Of a stretch of 64,000 nt of DNA, positions 17,720 to 26,224 are shown piece by piece. Numbering within the stretch: the stretch's first letter is position 1; every line of letters begins with the position of its first letter. Under the pieces are notes generated by a model. That model had not been told where the DNA came from. It saw nothing but the letters and a program-made list of their open reading frames with translations, and did no database searches. The DNA comes from Bradyrhizobium diazoefficiens. Its GTDB lineage: Bacteria > Pseudomonadota > Alphaproteobacteria > Rhizobiales > Xanthobacteraceae. Where the stretch lies: positions 1 to 64,000 of the forward strand of contig NZ_JAFCKW010000032.1 of NCBI RefSeq assembly GCF_018129965.1, read 5' to 3'. The translations under genes and the position numbers were made by a program.

Positions 17720-17925
17720 GATGCAGTCGGAGCCATCTCAGGCCCGTCGGCCGCACACGGGGAGTGCGCGCACACCGGAGCCGAACCGGCTCTGGTGTAG
17801 CCGATGCCGGAAAATGCGCAACAGAGGCGCGTAAAACCAGGGCTCCTCCCGATGCCGCCTGCAATCACAGATACGGCATCGGGACGCGCACAAACCTCGC
17901 CAAAAAGCGAGACTCGGCGGCGCGG

Positions 17926-18192
17926 CTACTTCACCACGCGGAGCAGCGGACGCCGGGGCTGGTCCTGCGTCTGCTTGGAGGGGGGCAGCGGTTCGTTTCC
18001 AACGTTCCGCAGCATCTCGTCGCACAGCGCCTTGAGATCGGCGCTGTCAATTCCTTTGAGCTTCATCCGCACGTCGAGAATGACGATGGACAGCAGTTCG
18101 GCCGACTCACGGCTGTTGATCTCGTTGAGGACCTTGCGGCACGCCTCAAGCGTTGCGAGCACCGACTGCAACTGATCGTCTGAATGCGACAC
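17926..18192 (-). CDS. Small conserved-looking hypothetical protein
   Basis: About 88 residues, soluble and mainly helical in appearance (QLQSVLATLEACRKVLNEI, then KALCDEMLRNVGN), with a basic Pro-rich tail. I do not recognise a family. GTG at 18190-18192 with GGAAAG upstream is the preferred start; an ATG at 18273 would add 27 unlikely residues. The 206 bases to ccdA hold nothing recognisable. Confidence 0.5.
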   Translation of the reverse strand: MSHSDDQLQSVLATLEACRKVLNEINSRESAELLSIVILDVRMKLKGIDSADLKALCDEMLRNVGNEPLPPSKQTQDQPRRPLLRVVK

Positions 18193-18686
18193 CGGCGTTC
18201 TTTCCGTTAGTTCGGCCTTCGAGAAGTTCGTTCGGCGATCCCCTCGGCCCCCATGGAGAACCAAGGATAACATGAGGCGTCTGTGCCTCCGAACATGATT
18301 TCAGTTTGTTTTTGCGCCGTCAGCGTCGTTCCCGCGGACCTGGTACGCGCGGACCACGCCCTGCTGCACGGCCGGCCGCTGTCCTGCTTGTCAGGTGAAG
18401 AACGCCTGGAGGGATCTGATGGATGCACTGCGCCAAGCCGCAGGTCTCGCGAAACGACGCCCGTCATCAACGGAGTCAAATATCCCGAAGCCACTTCAAG
18501 GCTCGCAACGGAACTCACGCGACACCCCTCACCCGGGCGATAACTCGCCCGATTCCCAGCCCTTGACGGCACCCAAATACCACCAATGACATGATAAGGA
18601 TGGCGTTCAAAACTCGCCGATCCCCAACCCGTCGTGGTTGTGGTTTGCGCCAGATTCTGCCAGTTTAGCGACCCGAAGGGACTTGT
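18193..18686. other. About 490 bases without a convincing gene
   Basis: This is the intergenic stretch between the small hypothetical gene (leftward) and a LysR gene (rightward). Short open frames here have no family resemblance and no good ribosome site. It should hold both promoters, but I could not identify them. AAGGGAC just before 18687 is the ribosome site of the LysR gene. Confidence 0.5.
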
Positions 18687-19733
18687 ATGCACTCCTTGGC
18701 GGAAAGGGGCGTTCCACTGGAGGAACACCCAAAGACAATCATCAGCGGCCTCTCGGATTGGGATGCGGCTCGTATTTTCTTGGAAGTCGTGCGATGCGGC
18801 AGTTTTCGCTCGGCGGCCGAACGCCTGTCCCTGTCGATCAACGCCGTCCGCCGCCGGATCGATGATTTCGAGCGCCAGACCGGCACCACCCTGTTCACCC
18901 GTGACGTCCACGGCACCCATCTGACCGATGAGGGCGCGATGGTGGTATCGGCCGTGGAACGCATGGAGGCGGCAGCCTTCGACGTTTTGCGCAGCAGCGA
19001 TTCGACGGACAGCTCCCTCTCCGGCGAAGTCCGCGTCGCCGTGACCGAGGGATTGGGGACGTTCTGGCTCGCGCCGCGGCTGGTCGAATTCCAGCAGGCC
19101 TATCCGAAAATCCTGGTCGACCTGCACTGCGCGATGCGCTCGGCCGACGTCTCCCGCCACGAGGCCGACGTCGCCATCCATCTGTCACGGCCTTCGGCGC
19201 TCGACGTCAAGCTGGTGCGGCTCGGCCGCATGCATCTGATGTTCTGGGCCTCCAGGCAGTATGTCGAGAAACATGGTGCGCCGCGCTCCGCGGCGGAGTT
19301 GATCAAGCACCGTCTGGTGCTGCAATTCGCCGACCAGATCGCCGCCAAGGAAACTTTCGAGAGCTTCTTCCCGGGCGTCCCGGAACGTGACCTCCTGGTC
19401 ATGAAGACCAACGTCTCAAGCGCCAATTACTGGGCGGTCGCGAATGGTGCCGGCATCGGCGTATTCCCGAGCTACGCCATCGCGCTTGGCGGGAAGTTGA
19501 TTCCACTGGAGGTCGAGCTGAACCGACCGCTGGATATCTGGTTGTCCTACCATCCCGGTAGCGGCCGGATTCCCCGCGTGCGGCACATGATTGACTGGCT
19601 GATCGAGGCTTTCAATCCGGCACGATTCCCGTGGTTTAAGGAAGAATTCGTGCATCCTCACGAGTTCAAGGACTCTTATATGGGCGAACCCCTGACCCAG
19701 CTCTTCGGGGGGTTTTCAACCGAAGACCGATGA
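18687..19733 (+). CDS. LysR-family transcriptional regulator
   Basis: A 348-residue regulator. A leader of about 30 residues is followed by the helix-turn-helix (WDAARIFLEVVRCGSF, then LSINAVRRRIDDFE) and a LysR effector domain. The long N- and C-terminal extensions are somewhat unusual for the family. Its stop codon overlaps the start of the following XRE regulator gene (ATGA), so the two regulators are probably translationally coupled. The target and ligand are unknown. Confidence 0.85.
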   Translation: MHSLAERGVPLEEHPKTIISGLSDWDAARIFLEVVRCGSFRSAAERLSLSINAVRRRIDDFERQTGTTLFTRDVHGTHLTDEGAMVVSAVERMEAAAFDVLRSSDSTDSSLSGEVRVAVTEGLGTFWLAPRLVEFQQAYPKILVDLHCAMRSADVSRHEADVAIHLSRPSALDVKLVRLGRMHLMFWASRQYVEKHGAPRSAAELIKHRLVLQFADQIAAKETFESFFPGVPERDLLVMKTNVSSANYWAVANGAGIGVFPSYAIALGGKLIPLEVELNRPLDIWLSYHPGSGRIPRVRHMIDWLIEAFNPARFPWFKEEFVHPHEFKDSYMGEPLTQLFGGFSTEDR

Positions 19734-20134
19734 GAAAAAGTATGAAGACAGCGGCGAAAAGAATGAAGCAGCGCAGTGCCGGCAAGCCGGACATTGAGCT
19801 TGGCAAGCGGATCCGTCTGCGGCGCGTCGAGATGAAGATCTCGCAGGCCGAACTCGGCGAAAAGCTTGGCGTCAGCTTCCAGCAGGTCCAGAAATACGAG
19901 AAGGGCGTCAATCGCGTCGGCGCGGCTCGGCTTCAGCAGATCGCCACCGCTCTCGACGTGCCCGTGACCTTCTTCTACGACGGCGACAACAAGGCGCGCG
20001 AAGTGGAGAGCCTGCTCTTCCTCGACAGCGCCTTCAGCCTTCGGCTGCTGCGCGCCTACAGCAAGATCAAGGACCAGACGGTGCAGCGCCAGCTCGTCTC
20101 GCTGATGGAATCGATCGCGGCCAACGAGGCCTGA
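19730..20134 (+). CDS. XRE-family helix-turn-helix regulator (PhrR/PraR-like)
   Basis: A 134-residue DNA-binding protein. A basic N-tail precedes the Cro/CI-type helix-turn-helix (GKRIRLRRVEMKISQAELG, then VSFQQVQKYEKGVNRV) at about 25-85, and a C-terminal helical region follows. It resembles the rhizobial PhrR/PraR group of XRE regulators, which use a fixed-core HTH and a dimerising tail. The start overlaps the upstream LysR stop codon; an internal ATG at 19742 is also possible. A strongly folded 3' region follows. Confidence 0.82.
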   Translation: MRKSMKTAAKRMKQRSAGKPDIELGKRIRLRRVEMKISQAELGEKLGVSFQQVQKYEKGVNRVGAARLQQIATALDVPVTFFYDGDNKAREVESLLFLDSAFSLRLLRAYSKIKDQTVQRQLVSLMESIAANEA

Positions 20135-20137
20135 TCG

Positions 20138-20284
20138 ATCGGCGGCCCGGCCTCCAAATGAGGCCTCCAGCGCCGATGTGCAATCCGCCGCGTCGCGGGG
20201 GCGCGGCCGGATTGGACGAGATTACGGCTTGCGCGCGCTCCCGCGTGCATCCCCTGATTTGAGGGCGGCTTGGCCGCCCTTTTT
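20138..20284 (+). ncRNA. Candidate structured RNA or 3' UTR after the XRE regulator
   Basis: Three strong stems follow in series. The first (20138-20177) has ATCGGCG/CGCCGAT outer arms and an inner GGCCTC-CAAAT-GAGGCC hairpin. The second (20181-20214) is a 12-bp stem with one bulged C. The third is a canonical intrinsic terminator at 20262-20284. It begins four bases after the XRE stop codon, so it may be a structured 3' UTR or a small RNA processed from it or started inside the gene. No known family was recognised. Confidence 0.4.
20262..20284 (+). terminator. Rho-independent terminator
   Basis: An 8-bp stem AGGGCGGC/GCCGCCCT with a three-base loop is followed by a run of T. It ends transcription of the LysR-XRE pair, or of the candidate RNA. 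Confidence 0.85.
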
Positions 20285-20355
20285 CTTGTCCCCTCGCCGG
20301 CATGTGTCTCGGCCTGGCGAACCCATTCCGTCCCTGCCGCGACCCAATCGAGAGC

Positions 20356-20382
20356 CTCCGCTACCGGACAGGCGGAGTTTTT
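20356..20382 (+). terminator. Second terminator-like hairpin
   Basis: CTCCGC/GCGGAG arms around a ten-base loop are followed directly by five T. It lies about 70 bases after the first terminator and before the L,D-transpeptidase gene. It may be a backup terminator, or the end of a further short transcript from 20285-20355. Confidence 0.55.
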
Positions 20383-20507
20383 CACGCGCGGTGCTTAATG
20401 GGGCCTCAACTCCGGGGCTCTAGCGTGTCGCTGGTTTTACGAATCGGTGCGCGCGGCACGGCGGCGCGGAACTTGCCAATGCGAGCGCCCGTCGGGGCCT
20501 CGCTGCC

Positions 20508-21866
20508 ATGGGAAAGATGGGACACATGTCAAAACGCCATGCGATGATCATTGCCGTCGGGCTGCTCGCGAGCGCCTCGGCTCTGGCACAAACCGAGACC
20601 ATTGGGCAGGCCGGGCCCAGGACCGTGACGGCCGGCACGGTGCCGGCAGCGGCGAACCCCGCCCCTGCGGGGGCGCCGAAAGCAGCCGCTTCGACGCCAG
20701 AGGCCCGCTCGGCCGCCGCGCTCGCGCTGACGCACGAGCCCACCTATGACGAGGGCAGCGCACAACGAATCAAGGACGCCGCGCTGAGCTATTCCGACCT
20801 TGCGGTGCGCGGCGGCTGGCCGGCGATCCCGGCGGATGCCAAATTCGTACCCGGGGTTCAGGGCGGCAGCGACGAGCTGCTGCGCAAGCGGCTGATCGTC
20901 TCCGGCGATCTGTCCGCCGACAAGGCCAGCGGCGCCTTCGACCAGGACGTCGCGGACGCGGTGAGACGCTTCCAGACCCGCCACGGACTTGCGCCGACCG
21001 GCGCCATGACGCCGCGCACCATCGCGGCGATGAACGTGCCGGTGCAGAAGCGCATCCGGCAGCTGGAGGCATCGCTGCAGCGGCTCGAGAACATGAATTT
21101 CGGATTCGGCCAGCGCTATGTCGTCGTCAACATCCCCGCCGCCTTTGCCGAGGCGGTGGAGAACGATGTGGTGGTGCGGCGCTATCGCGTCATCGTCGGC
21201 AAGACCGAGAAGCCTTCGCCGACACTGACCGCTGAGATCACGGGCGTGGTGCTCAATCCGACCTGGACGGTCCCCTCCTCGATTGCCAAGACCGAAATCT
21301 CCGCGCATATGCGCAAGGATCCGACCTATTTGTCGCGGATGCACATGGAAGTGCTGGATTCCCACGACAATCCGATCGATCCGCATTCGGTCGACTGGTC
21401 GGGCACGCACGCGCCGAACTTCACCGTGCGCCAGCAGAACGGCAGCTTCAACGCGCTCGGCGCCGTCAAGATCGACATGCCGAATGCCTATTCGGTGTAC
21501 ATGCACGACACCAACCAGCGAAATCTGTTCAGCGACGACTACCGCTTCGATTCCCACGGCTGCTCGCGCGTCGACAATGTGCGCGATCTCGCAGCGTGGC
21601 TGCTGAAGGACCAGCCGAAATGGAGCCGCGCCGCGATCGACGCGGAGATCGCCACCGGCCAGCATCTGGAGGTCGCGATGGTCAAAAAGGTCCCGGTAGC
21701 CTGGATCTACCTGACCGCCTGGGTGAGCAAGGATCAGACCATCCAGTTCCGCAATGACGTCTATAACCAGGACGAGCAGTTGCTGGAGGCAACGGCGGAA
21801 GAAGCGGCGTTCTTCAGCAATGCCGGCAGCCATCCGCTGACGGCGCACATGCACGTCACGCAGTAG
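20508..21866 (+). CDS. Exported L,D-transpeptidase with peptidoglycan-binding domain
   Basis: Up to 452 residues. A signal peptide (MIIAVGLLASASALAQ) and an Ala/Pro-rich linker are followed by a peptidoglycan-binding domain (about 125-178) and a YkuD catalytic domain with His350-Gly-Cys352 in FDSHGCSRV. Such YcbB-like enzymes make 3-3 crosslinks in peptidoglycan or attach proteins to it, in the periplasm. Starts at 20508 and 20526 both leave the signal peptide intact. The C-terminal tail after the catalytic loop is long, as in YcbB. Confidence 0.88.
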   Translation: MGKMGHMSKRHAMIIAVGLLASASALAQTETIGQAGPRTVTAGTVPAAANPAPAGAPKAAASTPEARSAAALALTHEPTYDEGSAQRIKDAALSYSDLAVRGGWPAIPADAKFVPGVQGGSDELLRKRLIVSGDLSADKASGAFDQDVADAVRRFQTRHGLAPTGAMTPRTIAAMNVPVQKRIRQLEASLQRLENMNFGFGQRYVVVNIPAAFAEAVENDVVVRRYRVIVGKTEKPSPTLTAEITGVVLNPTWTVPSSIAKTEISAHMRKDPTYLSRMHMEVLDSHDNPIDPHSVDWSGTHAPNFTVRQQNGSFNALGAVKIDMPNAYSVYMHDTNQRNLFSDDYRFDSHGCSRVDNVRDLAAWLLKDQPKWSRAAIDAEIATGQHLEVAMVKKVPVAWIYLTAWVSKDQTIQFRNDVYNQDEQLLEATAEEAAFFSNAGSHPLTAHMHVTQ

Positions 21867-21988
21867 GCGCGCATCCGGCGCCATGCAATCGCGGCACGGG
21901 CGGATGCCGGGCCACCCGCCTTGCCGCGGTTGACCCCGGCCTCGCCTGCGCCCCACATTGCGCCCGCCCTATGACAAGCGAGCGCGCG

Positions 21989-22804
21989 ATGACCGACATC
22001 TCCAATGAAACCTCCTACGCCGACGGCAAGATCCTCAAGCACACCGCCGGCGGCGTGGGCGTGGTCACCTTCAACAATCCCGACAAGCGCAATGCGATGT
22101 CGCTGGAGATGTGGGAGGGATTTGGCGAGGCGCTGACGGCCTTGCGCGACGACGAGGCGGTGCGCGTCGTGATCCTGCGCGGTGCCGGCGGCAAGGCGTT
22201 CGTGTCGGGCGCCGACATCAGCCAGTTCGAGAAGACCCGCCACAATGCGGCGGCGTCCGAGGAATACGGCAAGCGCAGCGCCGCCCAGCGCGCGCTGCTC
22301 GCCGACTATCCCAAGCCGACCATTGCCTGCATCCAGGGCTTCTGCCTCGGCGGCGGCATGCAGGTCGCGATGCTCACCGACATCCGCATCGCCTCGCATG
22401 ACAGCCAGTTCGGCATTCCCGCGGCCAGGCTCGGCATTGCCTATGGCTATGACGGCCTGAAGCATCTGGTGTCGCTGGTCGGCCCGTCCTGGGCGCGGCT
22501 GTTGATGTACACGGGCATGCAGATCGATGCGGCCGAAGCGCTGCGGATCGGGCTGGTCGAGCGCCTGATCCCGGAGGATCAGCTCTGGGGCGAGACCATG
22601 GCGATTGCCGAGACGATCTCGCAAAACGCCCCGCTCGCGATCAAGGCCGCCAAGATCACGATCGCGCAGGTGCTGAAGGACGAGAGCGGACGCGACATGG
22701 ACGCGATCAGGGACATCGGCAATGCCTGCATGGACTCGGCGGATTTCCGCGAGGGCCGGGAGGCCTTCATGGCAAAGCGCAAGCCCCGGTTTACCGGGAC
22801 TTAG
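21989..22804 (+). CDS. Enoyl-CoA hydratase/isomerase family protein
   Basis: A crotonase-fold protein of about 271 residues (277 if it starts at 21971). It has the substrate-binding segment AFVSGADISQFE and the oxyanion-hole region GFCLGGGMQVAMLTDIRIAS. The family hydrates enoyl-CoA in fatty acid or amino acid breakdown but also covers isomerases and lyases. It stands alone on the strand, so the pathway is not given by neighbours. Confidence 0.83.
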   Translation: MTDISNETSYADGKILKHTAGGVGVVTFNNPDKRNAMSLEMWEGFGEALTALRDDEAVRVVILRGAGGKAFVSGADISQFEKTRHNAAASEEYGKRSAAQRALLADYPKPTIACIQGFCLGGGMQVAMLTDIRIASHDSQFGIPAARLGIAYGYDGLKHLVSLVGPSWARLLMYTGMQIDAAEALRIGLVERLIPEDQLWGETMAIAETISQNAPLAIKAAKITIAQVLKDESGRDMDAIRDIGNACMDSADFREGREAFMAKRKPRFTGT

Positions 22805-22816
22805 CCGGAGGCGACT

Positions 22817-22850
22817 TCAAAACTCGAAAACAACCCCATGCACAGTAGAA
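22817..22850. repeat. Dispersed repeat, copy 1
   Basis: Bases 22826-22850 recur exactly, in reverse orientation, at 63355-63379. The core reads AACCCCATGCACAGTAGA, and similarity continues a few bases to the left (CAAAACTC versus CAAAACCT). It follows the enoyl-CoA hydratase stop codon. I recall similar sequence scattered through Bradyrhizobium intergenic regions. Confidence 0.65.
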
Positions 22851-23030
22851 ATTGCTGAATGATTTGGCCCGCGCGGGTTCGATCCGCGCGCCGCGACATG
22901 ACGGGCGGCGCCGCGGCGCGGCCGGGCCGTGAACGCCCGTTCAGCAAGATTAAATTCCTCGCGACCCCGGCCAGCGCTGGCAACCATCTGATCTCCCGAA
23001 AGTTCTCTCGCCACAACGAGGGAGATCACG

Positions 23031-23318
23031 ATGAAACTCAAGCTTGCTGTTTTTGGTCTGGCCGCGCTCGGCAGCGCCGCACTGTCGTCGGGACAGGCCC
23101 TCGCGGCGATGCCGAACGGCATCCCGCAGGCCGGTCAGGTCGCGAGCGGTCCAACCGCAAATGTCGACCAGGTGCGGATGGTCTGCAACGCCTGGGGCCG
23201 TTGCTGGTGGCGCCCCAACTATTACGGCGCCTACGGCTATTATGGCGGCCCGCGCCGGTTCTACGGCTACGGCCCGCGTCCGTGGGGCTGGGGCCACCGC
23301 CACTGGCACCGCTGGTGA
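23031..23318 (+). CDS. Small exported Gly/Tyr/Trp/His-rich protein
   Basis: 95 residues. A signal peptide (LAVFGLAALGSAALSSGQALA) is followed by a mature part of about 70 residues that ends in a tract rich in Gly, Tyr, Trp, Arg and His (ending GWGHRHWHRW). Two cysteines (VCNAWGRCWWRP) could form a disulfide in the periplasm. Short proteins of this composition are frequent in Bradyrhizobium and have no assigned role. GAGGGAG is the ribosome site and a strong terminator follows. Confidence 0.72.
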   Translation: MKLKLAVFGLAALGSAALSSGQALAAMPNGIPQAGQVASGPTANVDQVRMVCNAWGRCWWRPNYYGAYGYYGGPRRFYGYGPRPWGWGHRHWHRW

Positions 23319-23323
23319 GGTCG

Positions 23324-23352
23324 ATGGGGCCCGCATGGGCCCCATTTCTTTT
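23324..23352. terminator. Terminator between convergent genes
   Basis: A perfect 9-bp stem ATGGGGCCC/GGGCCCCAT with loop GCAT is followed by TTCTTTT on the plus strand. It ends the small exported protein gene. The ASCH gene stops at 23361 on the other strand, so it may serve both. Confidence 0.8.
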
Positions 23353-23360
23353 CCGCGATG

Positions 23361-23801
23361 CTAGAGGTCCTTGGAAGCGGGATCGGCGAAGACCTCGACG
23401 AGGCGGAACCGCTCGCACATCAGCATCATGTCCTCGCTGAACCGTCCGAGCCGGCCGAAATAGGTTCGGTGCGCCTGACGCCAATAATCGAGACGACGGT
23501 CGCCCTCGCCTTCGTCGTACGCGAACGCAGCATCGACGTCGCCGAACCGCCGATAGGTGATTTCGGTGCTCTCGATGACGCAGCGCGGTTCGCCCTCTCC
23601 GTCAAGAACGACCCAGCGCTCGCCCGGCGTCGATGTGTTGGGCTCGTCTTCCGTGCTGCATGTCGCGGTCTTGACGCCGGCGATCACGAGCGCGAGCAGT
23701 CGATCGGCAAGCGCAGGACCATCGCCGAAGGCGAACGTCCGAAGGTGTCGATACCGTTCCGGAACCGGTCTGCGCATAGCTTCACCGCGAATCTTCCTCA
23801 A
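23361..23801 (-). CDS. ASCH-domain protein
   Basis: 146 residues, or 138 from the ATG at 23777. The ASCH-type core shows FGDGPALADRLLALVIAGVKTATC near the N-terminus and a Glu-rich middle (YDEGEGDRRLDYWRQ). ASCH domains have a PUA-like fold and are thought to bind RNA; some are nucleases or amidohydrolases acting on modified cytidine. It stops 10 bases from the LeuB-like gene and reads in the same direction after it, so the two may form an operon. Confidence 0.72.
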   Translation of the reverse strand: MRKIRGEAMRRPVPERYRHLRTFAFGDGPALADRLLALVIAGVKTATCSTEDEPNTSTPGERWVVLDGEGEPRCVIESTEITYRRFGDVDAAFAYDEGEGDRRLDYWRQAHRTYFGRLGRFSEDMMLMCERFRLVEVFADPASKDL

Positions 23802-23810
23802 AGTCTTGTC

Positions 23811-24890
23811 TCAAAGCGCCGCCAGCACCGCCCTGCTGATGTCTGCTGTGCCGTTGCTGCCGCCGAACTCGATCGGCTTGATGCCGCCGGCATAGACCTT
23901 GTCCACCGCGCGCTCGATTCTTTCGCCGGCTTCGGCGGCGGTCTCGACGCCATGTTTGTCGGCGAGCCAGTCCAGCATCATCGCGGCCGACAGGATCATG
24001 CCGGTCGGGTTGGCCTTGCCCTGCCCCATGATATCGGGCGCCGTGCCGTGGCAGGGCTGGAACACCGCGTATTTGTCGCCGATGTCGGCCGACGGCGCCA
24101 TGCCGAGGCCGCCGATCAGGCTCGCCGTGATGTCGGAGACGATGTCGCCGAACATGTTCTCCATCACCATGACGTCGAAATCCCAGGGACGCTTGACCAG
24201 CATCGCCGAGCAGGCATCGACATAGAGCCGATCGGTCTTCACCCCAGGATGCTTCTTCTCGATCTCGTCGAAAATGCCGCGGAAGAACGCAAAGGCCTTG
24301 AACACGTTCGCCTTGTCGACGCAGGTCAGCATCCCCGGCTTGCCGCGCGCCTTGCGACGCTCCGCGAGCCGAAACGAAAACTCGAACAGGCGTTCGGAGG
24401 TCTTGCGCGTGATCACGAGCGTCTCGCGCGCGTCGTCGTGGGTCACGACGCCCTTGCCCATCGAGGCGAACAGGCCCTCGGTGGACTCGCGGATCACGAC
24501 GAGGTCGATGCCGCGCTGGTCGGCGCCGACGATCGGGCTCGGCACGCCCGGAATGAGCCGCGCCGGACGCACGCCGGCATAGAGATCGAAGATGAAGCGC
24601 AGCTCGATCTGCGGCGCGATCTCGGTGTTGTCGGGATAGCGCACCGAGGGCAGGCCGCAGGCGCCGAGCAGGATCGCATCCGCCTGTTCGCACAGCTTGA
24701 TCGTCGAGTCCGGCATCGACTTGCCGGTCGCAAGATAATTGTTGGCGCCGGCCGGCGCCTCGGTGAAGCGGAAGCGCAGGTCCGACGTCGCCTCGATCTT
24801 GCGCAGCACCTCGATGGCGGGCGCCATGACCTCGGGACCAATGCCGTCACCGGCGAGCACGGCAATGTGGAAGGCGTTGTTTGCGGACAT
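23811..24890 (-). CDS. LeuB/tartrate dehydrogenase-family oxidative decarboxylase
   Basis: 359 residues of the isocitrate/isopropylmalate dehydrogenase superfamily. The N-terminus IAVLAGDGIGPEVM binds nucleotide, NMFGDIVSDI holds the metal-binding aspartates, and HGTAPDIMGQGKANP forms the adenine-binding loop. The family oxidises and decarboxylates 2-hydroxy acids with NAD(P), Mg or Mn. The substrate-loop region does not let me choose among isopropylmalate, tartrate and others. The start at 24890 avoids a frame extension that runs into the palindromic repeat. Confidence 0.82.
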   Translation of the reverse strand: MSANNAFHIAVLAGDGIGPEVMAPAIEVLRKIEATSDLRFRFTEAPAGANNYLATGKSMPDSTIKLCEQADAILLGACGLPSVRYPDNTEIAPQIELRFIFDLYAGVRPARLIPGVPSPIVGADQRGIDLVVIRESTEGLFASMGKGVVTHDDARETLVITRKTSERLFEFSFRLAERRKARGKPGMLTCVDKANVFKAFAFFRGIFDEIEKKHPGVKTDRLYVDACSAMLVKRPWDFDVMVMENMFGDIVSDITASLIGGLGMAPSADIGDKYAVFQPCHGTAPDIMGQGKANPTGMILSAAMMLDWLADKHGVETAAEAGERIERAVDKVYAGGIKPIEFGGSNGTADISRAVLAAL

Positions 24891-24911
24891 TGGGGGTTCC
24901 TGGGAGGAAGC

Positions 24912-24992
24912 TGTCATTCCGGGGCGGTCCGGAGGACCGAACCCGAATCGCGAGATTCCGGGTTCGATGCTTCGCACCGCCCCGGAGCGACA
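24912..24992. repeat. 81-base palindromic intergenic element
   Basis: The ends TGTCATTCCGGGGCGG and CCGCCCCGGAGCGACA match as inverted repeats at 14 of 16 positions. A nested inner pair lies around AACCCGAATC and GATTCCGGGTT. It fills the gap between the alcohol dehydrogenase stop codon and the LeuB-like start. It should fold as a long hairpin in RNA and could end or attenuate transcription. It belongs to a palindrome type I recall as common in Bradyrhizobium. Confidence 0.65.
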
Positions 24993-25001
24993 AGCTGAAA
25001 T

Positions 25002-26069
25002 CTACGGCGTCAGCACCGTGCGCCCGACCACCGCGCCCTGCTGCAATTGCACCAGCGCATCGTTGGCCGTGGAAAGCGGCGCGGTCGTCACCGGAATCGG
25101 CGGTATCTTCTTGGTTCGGACGAGATCGAGCAGCTCCTGCGTCTCGCGCAGATTGCCGACATAGCTGCCCTGGATCGTCACTGCCTTGATCGGGATCAGC
25201 GGCAGCGCCCAGGTCGCACCGCCGCCGAACAGGCCGACGATGACGAGCTTGCCGCCCTTGGCGAGGCAGTCGAAGCCGAGCTGCGTGGTCGCCGCGTTGC
25301 CGACGAGGTCGATCACGGCGCGGATCGGGCCGCCGGCTTTCTTGGCGAGTTGCTCCAGCGCGTCCGGCGCCTTCGGATCGACGGTGGCGAGCGCCCCGGC
25401 CTTCTCCGCCGCCTCGCGCTTCTTCGCATCGATGTCGAGCATGATCGCGCCCTTGCCGCCCATGGCTTTCAGCAGCGACAAGGCCATGAGGCCGAGGCCT
25501 CCGGCGCCGAATATCACGATCGGCGTGTCGAAATGCTGCTCGACCTTCTTCAGCGCGCTGTAGGTGGTGACGCCCGAACAGGCGTAGGGCGCGGTCGTGG
25601 CGGGATCGAGGCCCCTGAGGTTGAGCAGGTAGCGGGGGTGCGGCACCAGCATGTGGTCGGAATAGCCGCCGTCGCAATAGACGCCGAGCGAGCGCGGCGT
25701 CGCGCACATGTTCTCGTCGCCGGCCAGGCACACGGCGCACTTGCCGCAGCCGATCCAGGGATAGACGAGGCCGACGTCGCCGAGCTTGAGATCGCCCTGA
25801 TCGGCCGGCTTGACGTCGGGGCCGAAGGCCAGCACTTCGCCGACGGTCTCGTGGCCCATCGTGAGCGGCAGGTTGATGCCGCGGTCCTTCAGCGACAGCG
25901 GCTTGCGGCCATGGCCGAGATCGTAACCGCCTTCCCAAATGTGGAGGTCGCTGTGACAGACGCCCGCCGCCTTCACCTTGACCAGAACCTGCGTGCCCGA
26001 CGGCTGCGGCGTGGCCTCGTCGAACTCCTGCAGCGGCGCCTTGAAATCGGCGACCTTGAAACTCTTCAT
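25002..26069 (-). CDS. Zinc-dependent alcohol dehydrogenase
   Basis: A 355-residue MDR-family enzyme. Catalytic zinc is bound by Cys38 (GVCHSDLH) and His72-Glu73 (MGHETVG). Structural zinc is bound by Cys107, Cys110, Cys113 and Cys121. The NAD(P) motif is FGAGGLGLMAL. It oxidises an alcohol or reduces an aldehyde in the cytoplasm; the exact substrate is unknown. Its own promoter should lie in 26070-26224, where I see no clear consensus. Confidence 0.87.
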   Translation of the reverse strand: MKSFKVADFKAPLQEFDEATPQPSGTQVLVKVKAAGVCHSDLHIWEGGYDLGHGRKPLSLKDRGINLPLTMGHETVGEVLAFGPDVKPADQGDLKLGDVGLVYPWIGCGKCAVCLAGDENMCATPRSLGVYCDGGYSDHMLVPHPRYLLNLRGLDPATTAPYACSGVTTYSALKKVEQHFDTPIVIFGAGGLGLMALSLLKAMGGKGAIMLDIDAKKREAAEKAGALATVDPKAPDALEQLAKKAGGPIRAVIDLVGNAATTQLGFDCLAKGGKLVIVGLFGGGATWALPLIPIKAVTIQGSYVGNLRETQELLDLVRTKKIPPIPVTTAPLSTANDALVQLQQGAVVGRTVLTP

Positions 26070-26224
26070 CGGCGTCCTCCCGGTAGTCTTCTCGTTCTCG
26101 CCGCCACCATGCCATGGCCGGCGGGCGAGACAAACCCGCCCCTGTCTAGTTCACGCCGGTCGATGGTGGCAAGCAGGCCCGGCGCAAGGCGGCACCGCGG
26201 CTTCCGTCACCCTTGTGCAGCCGT

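Noticed and set aside
18283-18543. 86-codon plus-strand frame in the gap before the LysR gene
   Set aside because: No recognisable domain, no clear ribosome site, and low-complexity translation.
20468-20493. EcfG-like GGAAC-N17-CGTC before the L,D-transpeptidase gene
   Set aside because: The -10 differs and lies only about 15-33 bases before the possible starts, leaving little room for a leader.
22870-22895. tRNA T-arm-like sequence (CGCGGGTTCGATCCGCG)
   Set aside because: No acceptor, anticodon or D-arm can be built around it, so it is not a tRNA. It may be a remnant but there is no further support.
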